Assembly: GCA_959598545.1 (NCBI GenBank)
Contig: CAUGFC010000015.1
Location: 1-24,250 of the forward strand
Length of the DNA stretch: 24,250 bases
Direction: 5' to 3'
Origin: an uncultured Olsenella sp.
GTDB lineage: Bacteria; Actinomycetota; Coriobacteriia; Coriobacteriales; Atopobiaceae
In this document: positions 1 through 9,407 of the stretch, piece after piece
Layout: each line of letters begins with the position of its first letter
Position numbering within the stretch: position 1 is the stretch's first letter
The notes under the pieces: model-generated
Seen by the model: only the letters and a program-made list of their open reading frames with translations
Told to the model about the DNA's origin: nothing
The model's database searches: none
Translations under genes and position numbers: made by a program

Positions 1-2094
<2,094 letters not shown>

Positions 2095-2098
2095 GCGC

Positions 2099-2599
2099 AT
2101 GGCGCGCCGCGAGAGGTTCCAGAAGACCAACGCCATGCGCGAGCTCGAGGCCGCGGGCGTACCCTTCTCGTACGAGACCTACGAGGTCGACGAGACGGAC
2201 ACGTCGAGCGAGCTCGGCCTCCACATCGCCCAGATGCTCGGCGAGGACCCGGCGGCGAGCTTCAAGACGCTCGTGTGCGTGACGCCGGCGGGGGAGCACG
2301 TGGTCTGCTGCATCCCCGTCGCCGACGAGCTGGACCTCAAGAAGGCCGCCGCGGCGGCGGGCGAGAAGAGCCTCAGCCTGATGCACGTGCGCGACCTCGA
2401 ACCGGTCACCGGCTACGTCCGCGGCGGCTGCTCGCCGGTGGGCATGAAGAAGCGCTTCCCCACGCTGGTCGACGAGACGGCACAGCTCTTCGACGAGATC
2501 CACGTCTCGGGCGGGCGGCGCGGCCTCAGCCTCGTGCTCGCGCCGGACGACCTCGTCCGCTTCTGCGAGGCGACCCTCGCCGACATCGTGCGGGACTAG
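2099..2599 (+). CDS. ybaK: YbaK/EbsC-type aminoacyl-tRNA deacylase
   Basis: Predicted trans-editing enzyme that hydrolyses mischarged tRNA, in the family typified by Cys-tRNA(Pro) deacylase YbaK; cytoplasmic. It has 166 residues, the usual single-domain length. The motif GYVRGGCSPVGMKKRFPT near residues 102-119 matches the family hallmark GGxSPxGxKK. The start is the ATG 4 nt after the uvrA stop (MARRERFQKTNAMRELE), because YbaK proteins begin with a similar basic 'KTNAMR' stretch. An open frame extends further upstream but only inside uvrA. No strong ribosome binding site is visible, so translation may be coupled to uvrA. Its stop TAG (2597-2599) shares the palindrome CTAG with the stop of the antitoxin gene on the other strand. 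Exact tRNA specificity cannot be read from sequence. Confidence 0.92.
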   Translation: MARRERFQKTNAMRELEAAGVPFSYETYEVDETDTSSELGLHIAQMLGEDPAASFKTLVCVTPAGEHVVCCIPVADELDLKKAAAAAGEKSLSLMHVRDLEPVTGYVRGGCSPVGMKKRFPTLVDETAQLFDEIHVSGGRRGLSLVLAPDDLVRFCEATLADIVRD

Positions 2600-2868
2600 G
2601 CGCCGTCCTCGTTGAGGTCACGCTCGATGAGCTGGCGCAGCCGTTGCGAGCGCGTCTGCCCGTTCCGGGCGGCCTTCTCGTCAAAGGCGCGCACCGCCGA
2701 CTCGGGCACCTTGACTCCGATAAGCTTGAGCTGCTCAGAGCTTATGCGCGGTCGTCCGACCAGGATGCGACCCCATTTCCCGGGAAGCTCTCCGCGCTCG
2801 AGACGCTCAGCGATCTCTTCGATGTCCCGGTCGGTGAGGACGCCGCCTTCCCGTGTGACGTATTGCAC
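2596..2868 (-). CDS. Ribbon-helix-helix antitoxin-like protein
   Basis: Small protein of 90 residues predicted to bind DNA and neutralise the product of the upstream overlapping gene. The C-terminal half reads LIGVKVPESAVRAF, then DEKAARNGQTRSQRLRQLI: a beta strand followed by two helices, as in CopG/Arc-type ribbon-helix-helix proteins. The N-terminal half contains an acidic helix (LTDRDIEEIAERLERGEL). I chose the GTG at 2868-2866 because GGGAGG sits 6 nt before it; the open frame continues upstream to 2961 but without such a site. The gene starts 62 nt inside the preceding toxin-like gene, and its TAG overlaps the ybaK stop. Order toxin then antitoxin resembles BrnTA or HigBA modules. The assignment rests on fold-like pattern and context, not a recognised close homologue. 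Confidence 0.68.
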   Translation of the reverse strand: MQYVTREGGVLTDRDIEEIAERLERGELPGKWGRILVGRPRISSEQLKLIGVKVPESAVRAFDEKAARNGQTRSQRLRQLIERDLNEDGA

Positions 2869-3145
2869 GCTGTGCCTCCCATAGCTCACGCAACACCTTT
2901 TTCGTTGGAGGGGTCTGGGCGTGGAAAACGAGGACAGACCCATCCTCCAAAACGGTTCCAATCAGCTCCAGAACCCTTCCCCGCCCGTCATGCCCAAGGG
3001 CGACGAGCGTGGGACGAGGCAGGTCGTCGCCGACGCGCTCGGCGACGACGAAGGCGTTGCCCCATGCTTTCAGCACGTCGGTTGCCGAGAGTTCCGGATG
3101 TCGGCGGGGGATGCGCTCATGGATCCGGATGAGGTCCTTCCTCAC
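2807..3145 (-). CDS. Putative toxin of a type II toxin-antitoxin pair (BrnT-like)
   Basis: Protein of 112 residues encoded just upstream of, and overlapping, an antitoxin-like gene. The central part (RHPELSATDVLKAWGNA, then TLVALGHDGRGRVLELIG, then DGSVLVFHAQTPPTKKVLREL) has the layout of small ribonuclease toxins such as BrnT: a helix, three strands, then a basic C-terminal helix with an 'A-x-PTKK' turn. That similarity is distant and is inference. The start is GTG at 3145-3143, preceded 6 nt upstream by GGAAGG; an in-frame ATG at 3196 lacks such a site and lies upstream of the likely -10. The last 20 or so residues are Arg/Pro rich and fall in the 62-nt overlap, so they may be only a by-product of that overlap. 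The surrounding DNA is visibly less GC-rich than its neighbours, suggesting acquisition. Confidence 0.6.
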   Translation of the reverse strand: MRKDLIRIHERIPRRHPELSATDVLKAWGNAFVVAERVGDDLPRPTLVALGHDGRGRVLELIGTVLEDGSVLVFHAQTPPTKKVLRELWEAQRAIRHTGRRRPHRPGHRRDR

Positions 3146-3156
3146 GGCGCACCTTC

Positions 3157-3175
3157 CGTTAAACGAAACGTTATA
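3157..3175 (-). promoter_or_regulatory. Probable promoter/operator of the toxin-antitoxin pair
   Basis: Read on the minus strand, TATAAC (3175-3170) is a reasonable -10, followed by CGTTTCGTTTAACG, which holds a CGTTT direct repeat and CGTT/AACG inverted arms between the -10 and the Shine-Dalgarno site. No convincing -35 is visible. Such short A/T-rich repeats are typical positions for autoregulation by a ribbon-helix-helix antitoxin, but this is inference. Confidence 0.4.
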
Positions 3176-3241
3176 CAAAAATAGGGGGAGGCGCAAGAAG
3201 CGGTTAGGCGGGCGGCGAGTCGCCGCCGCCCGCCGCGCCGC

Positions 3242-3691
3242 TCAGTTGTTCACCACGAGCTCCTCCACGCGCCCGATGAAGATGCGCACGCCCGAGCCGG
3301 CGGCGCCGCCCAGCATGAGGCCGTGCTCGACGGGGTCGAGCGTCGAGCCCGCCCAGTCGCCCTCGTCATCCCTCTCGCCGCGCTCCGCCTCGAGCTCGAG
3401 CAGGCTCCTCAGGAGATCTCGCTCAGCGGCGGTGGCGTCGTCGTCGCGGTCCTCGCCCTCGAACGTGGGCTCGGGCAGGGAGGTCCCGAGCTCGTAGACC
3501 TCGTTCAGCGTCTGGCGACGTCGCTCGATCGTGCGGTCGAGCACGAGGTTCCTGACCGCCTCGGCCGACTCGGGCGTGCGCGCCTCGTCGGGCGTGAGCG
3601 TGACGACGATCGCGTCGCTCGCCACCTCCCCGAGCTCGCGCAGGTCGCGACAGGTCACGATCACCCGCGCCTCTTCCCAGTTCAGTGCCAT
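3242..3691 (-). CDS. Hypothetical acidic protein
   Basis: Unrecognised protein of 149 residues. The ATG at 3691-3689 is preceded by AGAAGGGAG at a suitable distance and the stop is TGA at 3244-3242. The protein is strongly acidic, with an Asp/Glu-rich low-complexity middle (EGEDRDDDATAAERD, residues ~78-92) and a predicted amphipathic helix LLRSLLELEAERGERDDE. The ends look more folded: VIVTCRDLRELGEVASDAIVVTL at the N-terminus and GVRIFIGRVEELVV at the C-terminus. There is no signal peptide or membrane segment. It is separated from the toxin gene by 96 nt and diverges from the his operon, with no functional link I can see. Coding status is supported by the good start site and consistent codon use. 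Confidence 0.7.
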   Translation of the reverse strand: MALNWEEARVIVTCRDLRELGEVASDAIVVTLTPDEARTPESAEAVRNLVLDRTIERRRQTLNEVYELGTSLPEPTFEGEDRDDDATAAERDLLRSLLELEAERGERDDEGDWAGSTLDPVEHGLMLGGAAGSGVRIFIGRVEELVVNN

Positions 3692-3923
3692 GCTTGCTCC
3701 CTTCTCTCGGATGTGGGGGCGCCAGCGTAGCAGGGCGTCCCTGACGGCTGCCCGACGCGTGGCCGACGGCAGTCTGACGCCGCAGCTCGCGGCTGCCGTC
3801 CGGCCGGATTGGTTCGACCGTTTGTCGGCGAGGGGGTCCTTCTCTCCCGCGGGAGGTCCTCGCCGGCCCGACCCGCTCGGAGACGGTGACGATGGCGTGC
3901 GATCGCGAACAAACCGGACGGTC

Positions 3924-3952
3924 CTTGCGCGAGCGCTTTAGTGTGCTAAAGT
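3924..3952 (+). promoter_or_regulatory. Probable promoter of the his operon
   Basis: TTGCGC (3924-3929) and TAAAGT (3947-3952) are separated by exactly 17 nt, fitting a sigma-70-type promoter. Transcription would start near 3959, leaving a leader of about 38 nt before the GTG of hisZ-hisG. That is too short for a T-box or a His-rich leader peptide, which points to repressor control instead. Confidence 0.6.
3936..3951. promoter_or_regulatory. Palindromic operator over the his -10 box
   Basis: CTTTAG and CTAAAG form perfect 6-bp inverted arms around TGTG, overlapping the spacer and -10 of the his promoter, which is the position expected for a repressor site. A TrpR-related histidine regulator (the YerC/HisR type known in other Gram-positives) is one candidate; the regulator is not in the window and the assignment is speculative. 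The same palindrome is not seen before hisF. Confidence 0.5.
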
Positions 3953-3996
3953 GATGGGGCACGGAACGCGAGGAACGCGGCAGGAAGGGAACGGAC

Positions 3997-5664
3997 GTGA
4001 CGGCAGCAACGCCCCGTGGCTTCAGGGACATCCTCCCGAGGGAGGCGCTCGCCCGCGAGCGCATCAAGGACGTGGTGCGCGGGTGCTTCGCGGAGCACGG
4101 CTATCTCCCGGTGGAGACGCCGCTGCTCGAGGAACGGGCAGCGCTCGAGCGGGGCGGCAGGATAAAGGACAGCGCCTTCCAGCTCTTCGATACGGACCAG
4201 ACCCTCCTCACGCTGCGACCCGACCTAACGCTGCCGGCGGCGCGCCTCGTCGCGGGTCGCATGGGCGAGGCCGACCTGCCCGTCCGCCTGCGCTACAGCG
4301 CCCCGGTGGTCCGCGAGGAGCCGTCGCTGCGCGGCCAGCCGCGCCAGTTCACGCAGCTCGGCGTCGAGCTCGTGGCCCGTGACGGCATCGCCTCCGAGGC
4401 CGAGGTCGTGCGCCTGCTCGCGGAGACTCTCGAGCGGCTGGAGGTGCCGGCGTGGCGCATCGTCTTCGGCTCCCCGGTGCCCGTGACGGCGCTGCTCGAC
4501 GCCTGCTCGCCGAGCGTGGCCTTCTCCGAGCGCGTGCGCACGCTGGTCCACGACTCGGACCTCGTCACACTCGACGAGGTGCTGGGAGCCGAGAAGGACC
4601 TCGCGCCCGCCGCCGCACGCGCCCTCTCCGAGGCCTGTCGCATGGGCGGTGGCGTCGACGTGATCGCGCGGCTGGACGGGCTTCTCGCCGACGCGGGCGT
4701 GCCCGATGCGCGGCGCGGCACCGCCGAGCTCTCCGCGCTCGCCGAGGAGCTCGCCGACCTCTTCGAGGCGGGTCGCGTGTCCTTTGACTTCTCGATCATC
4801 AACTCGTTCGACTACTACACCGGAATCATCTTCAAGGGCTACGCCGAGGGCATCGCCGCGAGCCTCGCCTCGGGCGGCCGCTACGACGCGGTGCTCGCCA
4901 ACTACGGACGGCCGGACCTCGTGGCCTGCGGCTTTGCTCTCTCGCTCGAGCGCCTGCAGGAGGTGCTCGGCGAGCCGGGCGAGTCCGGCGTGGTGACGCC
5001 GGGGGTGCGCCTGGCGGAGCGGCCGCTGCGCGTGGCGGTTCCCAAGGGGTCGCTCTTCAAGGACACGGTGCGCGTGCTCGCGGCTGCGGGGCTTCCCACG
5101 ACCGAGCTGGAGAACCCCGGGCGTCGTCTCGTGATGCGCGAGGGCGACGTGGAGTACGTGATCGTGCGCGCCCAGGACGCCCCGGCCTTCGTGGGCCACG
5201 GCGGCGCCGACTGCGGCTTCTGCGGCACGGACTCGCTCGTGGAGGCGGACCTCGACCTGCTGCAGCTCGTGGACATGGGCTACGGGGCGTGCCGCTTCGT
5301 CGTGGCGGAGCCGGCAGACCGCGCGGGCGAGGCCGAGCGCAACTACGCCTGGCGCGGCACGGTGCGCGTTGCCACCAAGTATCCGCGCATCACACAGCGC
5401 TACTACGACTCCATAGGCCAGCAGGTGGACATCGTAACGCTGCACGGCAACATCGAGCTGGGCCCGATCGTGGGAATGACCGACCGCATCGTGGACATCA
5501 CGGCCACCGGCACCACGCTCGCCGAGAACGACCTCGTGATCGTCGACCAGATCATGGAGTGCTCGGCCCGCTTCTTCGCCGGGCCGGCGGCGTATCGCTG
5601 CGACAAGAGGATTCGCGACCTCGCGGCTCGTCTCGCCGAGGTCAGGAAGGGGAGTGCGTCATGA
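3997..5664 (+). CDS. hisZG: Fused HisZ-HisG, ATP phosphoribosyltransferase (regulatory + catalytic)
   Basis: First committed enzyme of histidine synthesis, joining ATP and PRPP. The 555-residue protein has two parts. Residues 1 to about 325 are a HisZ regulatory subunit, a histidyl-tRNA synthetase paralogue: it starts TPRGFRDILP and has a DYYTG motif near residue 272, preceded by NSF rather than the RG(L/F) typical of the synthetase. After a Gly/Pro linker, residues 344-555 are a complete short-form HisG catalytic subunit beginning LRVAVPKGSLF, with the PRPP-binding segment DITATGTTLAEND at about 500-512. In most bacteria with short HisG the two are separate polypeptides forming a hetero-octamer. 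There is no internal stop or frameshift. The GTG start is preceded 7 nt upstream by AGGAAGGG. The stop overlaps the hisD start as ATGA (5661-5664). Confidence 0.93.
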   Translation: MTAATPRGFRDILPREALARERIKDVVRGCFAEHGYLPVETPLLEERAALERGGRIKDSAFQLFDTDQTLLTLRPDLTLPAARLVAGRMGEADLPVRLRYSAPVVREEPSLRGQPRQFTQLGVELVARDGIASEAEVVRLLAETLERLEVPAWRIVFGSPVPVTALLDACSPSVAFSERVRTLVHDSDLVTLDEVLGAEKDLAPAAARALSEACRMGGGVDVIARLDGLLADAGVPDARRGTAELSALAEELADLFEAGRVSFDFSIINSFDYYTGIIFKGYAEGIAASLASGGRYDAVLANYGRPDLVACGFALSLERLQEVLGEPGESGVVTPGVRLAERPLRVAVPKGSLFKDTVRVLAAAGLPTTELENPGRRLVMREGDVEYVIVRAQDAPAFVGHGGADCGFCGTDSLVEADLDLLQLVDMGYGACRFVVAEPADRAGEAERNYAWRGTVRVATKYPRITQRYYDSIGQQVDIVTLHGNIELGPIVGMTDRIVDITATGTTLAENDLVIVDQIMECSARFFAGPAAYRCDKRIRDLAARLAEVRKGSAS

Positions 5665-7079
5665 GGACGGTAACGCTCGAAGGGGGAGCGCGTCTCACGC
5701 AGGCGGACCTCAATCGCTCGGGGGTCCTTCCCGCCGAGGTCATGGCCGCGGCCGAGAAGATCGTGGATGACGTGCGCGAGCGCGGGGACGCCGCGGTGCG
5801 TGACTTTTGTCTGCGCTTTGACGGCGCGTGCCCGCGGGACTTCCGCGTGCCGGACGAGCTGGTGCGCGGGGCGCTCGACCTCGTGCCGCCCGAGTTTCTG
5901 ACCGCGCTCACCCAGGCGCGCGACCAGATCCGGGACTTCCACGAGCGAGAGCGCGAGCAGTCCTGGTTCACCACCCGCGCGGACGGCACGATGCTCGGCG
6001 TGAAGGTGACGCCCGTGGCCTCCGCCGCGGTCTACGTGCCCGGCGGGCGCGCCCAGTACCCCTCCACCGTCCTCATGGACACCATCCCGGCCAAGGTCGC
6101 CGGCGTGGAGCGCGTGGTCATGGTCACGCCGCCGCAGGCGGACGGCACGCTCTCCGCCTACACGCTCGCCGCCGCGGCGCTCGCGGGCGTGGACGAGGTC
6201 TACGCCGTGGGCGGCGCCCAGGCCATCGGCGCCGTTGCCTACGGCACCGAGTCCATCCCGGCGGTCGAGAAGATCGTGGGGCCGGGCAACGCCTACGTTG
6301 CCGCAGCCAAGCGCTATGTCTCCGGCGACGTGGGCATCGACATGGTGGCAGGCCCCTCCGAGGTCTGCGTGCTCGCGGACCTCGCGGCGGCACCCGAGGT
6401 GGTCGCCGCCGACCTCATGGCCCAGGCCGAGCACGACCCGATGGCGAGCTGCTACCTCGTGACCTGCGACGCCCGCATCGCCGAGCGCGTCGAGGCGGCC
6501 GTAGAGCTGCTCGTCTCCCAGAGCCCGCGCGAGGAGATCACCCGCGCGAGCCTGGACGACCGCGGCGTGGTCGTGGTCTGCGACACGCTCGACACCGCCG
6601 TGGACGCGATCAACGTGATCGCGCCCGAGCACCTGGAGCTCCACTGCGCGGACGCGCTCGGGCTCCTCGGCCGCGTGCGCAACGCGGGCGCGATCTTCGT
6701 GGGCCCCTGGAGCTCCGAGCCCCTGGGCGACTACGTGGCCGGCCCCAACCACACGCTGCCCACGGGCGGCACCGCGCGCTGGGCCAACCCGCTCGGCGTC
6801 TACGACTTCCAGAAGCGCTCGAGCGTGATCTGCTACACGCCCGAGGGGCTGCTCGCGGACGCTCCCGCCACGCAGACCATCGCCCAGGCCGAGGGCCTCT
6901 GGGCCCATGCCCTCTCCGTCGGCATTCGCCGGGTGATTGCGGAGGCCCCCGCAGACGCGCCGGAGGGCACGTTCGGCGTCGCGCTCGACCTCGCGGGGCG
7001 TGCGGGCGAGGTGGCATGGCCGGAGGCGCTGCCCGCGCCGGCCGGGGTCCCGCTGCCCGGCTTCGAGCGGAGGGGCTAG
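5661..7079 (+). CDS. hisD: Histidinol dehydrogenase
   Basis: Catalyses the last two steps of histidine synthesis, oxidising L-histidinol to L-histidine with two NAD+; zinc dependent, cytosolic. It has 472 residues, about 35-40 more than common, mostly a C-terminal tail ending in a Pro/Ala-rich stretch. The four zinc ligands are visible: Gln255 and His258 (AQAEHDP), Asp357 (GDYVAGPNHTLPTGG) and His416 (GLWAHAL). The signature VGPGNAYVAAAKRYV and GIDMVAGPSE is intact. The ATG at 5661 overlaps the hisZG stop by 4 nt and has the strong site AGGAAGGGGAG before it, so translation is coupled. Confidence 0.97.
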   Translation: MRTVTLEGGARLTQADLNRSGVLPAEVMAAAEKIVDDVRERGDAAVRDFCLRFDGACPRDFRVPDELVRGALDLVPPEFLTALTQARDQIRDFHEREREQSWFTTRADGTMLGVKVTPVASAAVYVPGGRAQYPSTVLMDTIPAKVAGVERVVMVTPPQADGTLSAYTLAAAALAGVDEVYAVGGAQAIGAVAYGTESIPAVEKIVGPGNAYVAAAKRYVSGDVGIDMVAGPSEVCVLADLAAAPEVVAADLMAQAEHDPMASCYLVTCDARIAERVEAAVELLVSQSPREEITRASLDDRGVVVVCDTLDTAVDAINVIAPEHLELHCADALGLLGRVRNAGAIFVGPWSSEPLGDYVAGPNHTLPTGGTARWANPLGVYDFQKRSSVICYTPEGLLADAPATQTIAQAEGLWAHALSVGIRRVIAEAPADAPEGTFGVALDLAGRAGEVAWPEALPAPAGVPLPGFERRG

Positions 7080-7081
7080 CC

Positions 7082-8173
7082 ATGGCAAGGAAGAGCCTCG
7101 ACGTCACGGCGCGCCTGCGGCCAGCGCTGCGCGCCTTCGAGCCCTATGACCCGCGCTTCTCGCCCGTGCGCGTGAACCTCTCCGCGAACGAGAACACGCA
7201 CCCGCTGCCGACGGAGCTCGCCGACGCCGTGCTCGAGGCCGTGGCCGCCACGCCGCTCAACCGCTACCCCGACCCCATGGCAAACGCCCTGCGCGACGCG
7301 CTGGCCGAGCGCCACGGCACGGACCGCGCCCACGTGATCGTGGGCAACGGCGGGGACGAGCTGCTCTTCAACCTGCTCTTCGCCTTCGGCGGCCCCGGAC
7401 GCGCGGTCGTGACCTGCCCGCCTGACTTCGCCGAGTACGCCAACTTCGCCGCGATGTGCGAGACGCCGGTCGTCGCCATCCCGCGCGACGCGGGGGACTT
7501 CTCCGTGGACGCCGAGGCCCTTCTCGCCGCCGCGGCAGACGCGGCCCTCGTGATCCTCACCTCTCCCAACAACCCCACGGGCGGACTCGTCGACCGTGCG
7601 CTCGTGGAGCGGCTGCTCGCCGAGACCGAGGCGCTCGTGCTCGTTGACGAGGCGTACGTGGAGTTCGCCGGCGAGGACGAGAGCCTCGCGCCGCTCGTCC
7701 CGGGAAACCCCCGCCTCATCGTGCTGCGCACGCTCTCGAAGGCCTTCGCGCTCGCCGGCCTTCGCGTGGGGTATCTCGTGGCGGACCCCCAGATTGTGGA
7801 CGCCCTCGGCGCCGTGCGCCAGATATACTCGGTAGACGTGCTCGCCCAGGCGGTCGCGCTCGCCTTCGTGGGGCGCCGCGCGCTTCTCGCCCCCGTCGTC
7901 GCGGACATCGTGGAGGAGCGGGAGCGGCTGGCCGCGGGACTCTCCGCGCTGCCCGGCGTGCGCGTGTGGCCCTCTGCCGCCAACTTCGTGCTGGTGCGCG
8001 TGCCGAACGCCCACCGCACGTGGGAGCGGCTGCGCGACGAGCATTCGATCCTGGTGCGCGACTTCAGTTCCACGCCGGGGCTCGACGACTGTCTCAGGCT
8101 CACCGTGGGCACGCGGGAGGAGAACGACGCCCTCCTCGACGCGCTCTCGGTGCTCACAAGGGAGGAATCATGA
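7082..8173 (+). CDS. hisC: Histidinol-phosphate aminotransferase
   Basis: PLP-dependent class I/II aminotransferase converting imidazole acetol-phosphate to histidinol-phosphate with glutamate as donor. It has 363 residues, the usual length. Visible motifs are the N-terminal NLSANENTHPLP, GNGGDELL for phosphate binding, SPNNPTGG, DEAYVEF with the cofactor-ring Asp, and the Schiff-base lysine Lys220 in TLSKAFALAGLRVGY. The ATG at 7082 follows the hisD stop after 2 nt, and its Shine-Dalgarno GGAGGGG overlaps the end of hisD. The stop TGA shares ATGA with the hisB start. Confidence 0.96.
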   Translation: MARKSLDVTARLRPALRAFEPYDPRFSPVRVNLSANENTHPLPTELADAVLEAVAATPLNRYPDPMANALRDALAERHGTDRAHVIVGNGGDELLFNLLFAFGGPGRAVVTCPPDFAEYANFAAMCETPVVAIPRDAGDFSVDAEALLAAAADAALVILTSPNNPTGGLVDRALVERLLAETEALVLVDEAYVEFAGEDESLAPLVPGNPRLIVLRTLSKAFALAGLRVGYLVADPQIVDALGAVRQIYSVDVLAQAVALAFVGRRALLAPVVADIVEERERLAAGLSALPGVRVWPSAANFVLVRVPNAHRTWERLRDEHSILVRDFSSTPGLDDCLRLTVGTREENDALLDALSVLTREES

Positions 8174-8757
8174 CAAGGACCGCCAAGGTCGTCCGCGCCA
8201 CCTCAGAGACCGACATCGGCATCTCCGTGGACCTCGACGGCACCGGCGCCGCCGACGTCGAGACGGGCGTGGGCTTCTTCGACCACATGCTCTGCGCCCT
8301 CGCGCGCCACTCGCTCGTGGACCTCACGGTGCGTGCCAAGGGCGACACCGAGGTGGACGACCACCACACGGTCGAGGACACGGGCATCGTGCTCGGCCAG
8401 GCGCTGCGCGAGGCCCTCGGCGACAAGCGCGGCATCCGCCGCTTCGGCTCCGTGATGGTGCCGCTCGACGAGGCGCTCGTCATGGCGGCCGTGGACGTCT
8501 CCGGCCGAGGCGGGCTCTACTGGGACGTCGCAATCGCCCCCGCCAAGGTGGGTACCTTCGACACCGAGCTCGCGAAGGAGTTCTTCGTTGGGCTCGCGCG
8601 CGAGGCCGGCATCACGCTGCACCTGCGGCTCGTCGCCGGGGAGAACGCCCACCACATCATCGAGGCCACGTTCAAGGCGGCCGCGCGCGCCCTGCGCGAG
8701 GCCGTCGAGGGCGACCCGCGCGTCGACGGCGTGCCCTCCACGAAGGGGTCGCTGTGA
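8170..8757 (+). CDS. hisB: Imidazoleglycerol-phosphate dehydratase
   Basis: Dehydrates imidazoleglycerol-phosphate to imidazole acetol-phosphate; Mn2+-dependent. At 195 residues it is the monofunctional form, with no fused histidinol-phosphate phosphatase domain. The metal-binding motifs are complete: GFFDHMLCALARHS, DDHHTVEDTGIVLGQAL, and AGENAHHIIEATFKA. The ATG is embedded in the hisC stop (ATGA) and preceded by AAGGGAGGA. Its stop TGA overlaps the hisH start (GTGA at 8754-8757). Because the phosphatase is absent here and elsewhere in the window, that step must be supplied from another locus. Confidence 0.97.
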   Translation: MTRTAKVVRATSETDIGISVDLDGTGAADVETGVGFFDHMLCALARHSLVDLTVRAKGDTEVDDHHTVEDTGIVLGQALREALGDKRGIRRFGSVMVPLDEALVMAAVDVSGRGGLYWDVAIAPAKVGTFDTELAKEFFVGLAREAGITLHLRLVAGENAHHIIEATFKAAARALREAVEGDPRVDGVPSTKGSL

Positions 8758-9407
8758 CGGCGCGCCCGATCGTCATCGTCGACTACCACAAGGGCAACCT
8801 GCGCTCGGTGGAGCGGGGGCTGGTCGAGGCCGGCGGCACGGCGGTCGTGACGGACGACCCGGCGGCGATCGCCGCCGCCGACGCGCTGGTGCTCCCCGGG
8901 GTGGGCAGCTTCGGCGACGCGGCGGCCTACCTGGGGGAGAGCGGCCAGCGTGAGGCGATTCTCGCCGCACTTGGCCGCGGTGTGCCGTTCCTGGGCATCT
9001 GCCTGGGCCTCCAGCTGCTCTTCGAGCGCGGGAGCGAGACGGGCGACGGCTCGTGGGCGGAGGGCCTGGGCGTGATGGCGGGCTCCGCCACGCGCCTGGA
9101 GTCCTCGCGACTCAAGGTGCCGCACGTGGGCTGGGACCAGCTCGACCTCACGCCGCTCGGCCGCTCCTGCCCGCTCTTCGCGGGCGTGGCGGAGGGCGCG
9201 CACGTCTACTTCACCCACTCCTACGCCCTGGCGGACGACGTGCCGGCCGAGCTCGTGACCGCGCGGACGCACTACGCGCGCAGCTTTGCCTCCGCGGCGT
9301 GGGACGGCGCCAACACCTACGGCGTGCAGTTCCACCCCGAGAAGAGCTCGGCGGTGGGCCTTCAGATCCTGCGCAACTTCGTGCGTCTGTCGGGGGGTGC
9401 CGCATGA
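8754..9407 (+). CDS. hisH: Imidazole glycerol phosphate synthase, glutamine amidotransferase subunit
   Basis: Class I glutaminase that feeds ammonia to HisF in the IGP synthase heterodimer. It has 217 residues. The catalytic triad is visible: nucleophile Cys83 in GICLGLQLLF, and His194 and Glu196 in GVQFHPEKS. The oxyanion region LPGVGSFGD is intact. It begins with GTG, confirmed by the 4-nt overlap with hisB and by the standard N-terminus (IVIVDYHKGNLRSV). Its stop overlaps the hisA start. Its partner hisF is not adjacent: hisA and the first repeat array lie between them. Confidence 0.97.
   Translation: MTARPIVIVDYHKGNLRSVERGLVEAGGTAVVTDDPAAIAAADALVLPGVGSFGDAAAYLGESGQREAILAALGRGVPFLGICLGLQLLFERGSETGDGSWAEGLGVMAGSATRLESSRLKVPHVGWDQLDLTPLGRSCPLFAGVAEGAHVYFTHSYALADDVPAELVTARTHYARSFASAAWDGANTYGVQFHPEKSSAVGLQILRNFVRLSGGAA

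Larger units (their letters stand above)
3692..3996. other. Intergenic region between the acidic protein gene and the his operon
   Basis: This 305-nt divergent gap holds no credible gene. Its middle has a nested inverted repeat: outer arms CGGCGAGG (3826-3833) and CCTCGCCG (3858-3865) around a 12-bp palindrome CTCCCGCGGGAG (3844-3855). The right side holds the his promoter and operator described separately. The stretch 3692-3825 shows nothing I can name. Confidence 0.6.

Noticed and set aside
3953..3996. His leader peptide or T-box before hisZ-hisG
   Set aside because: The predicted leader is only about 38 nt, with no His codon run and no T-box or terminator structure.
5403..7088. 561-residue open frame opposite hisD
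   Set aside because: Antisense to a clearly coding gene; rich in Arg, His, Gly and Ala as expected from a GC-rich shadow frame.
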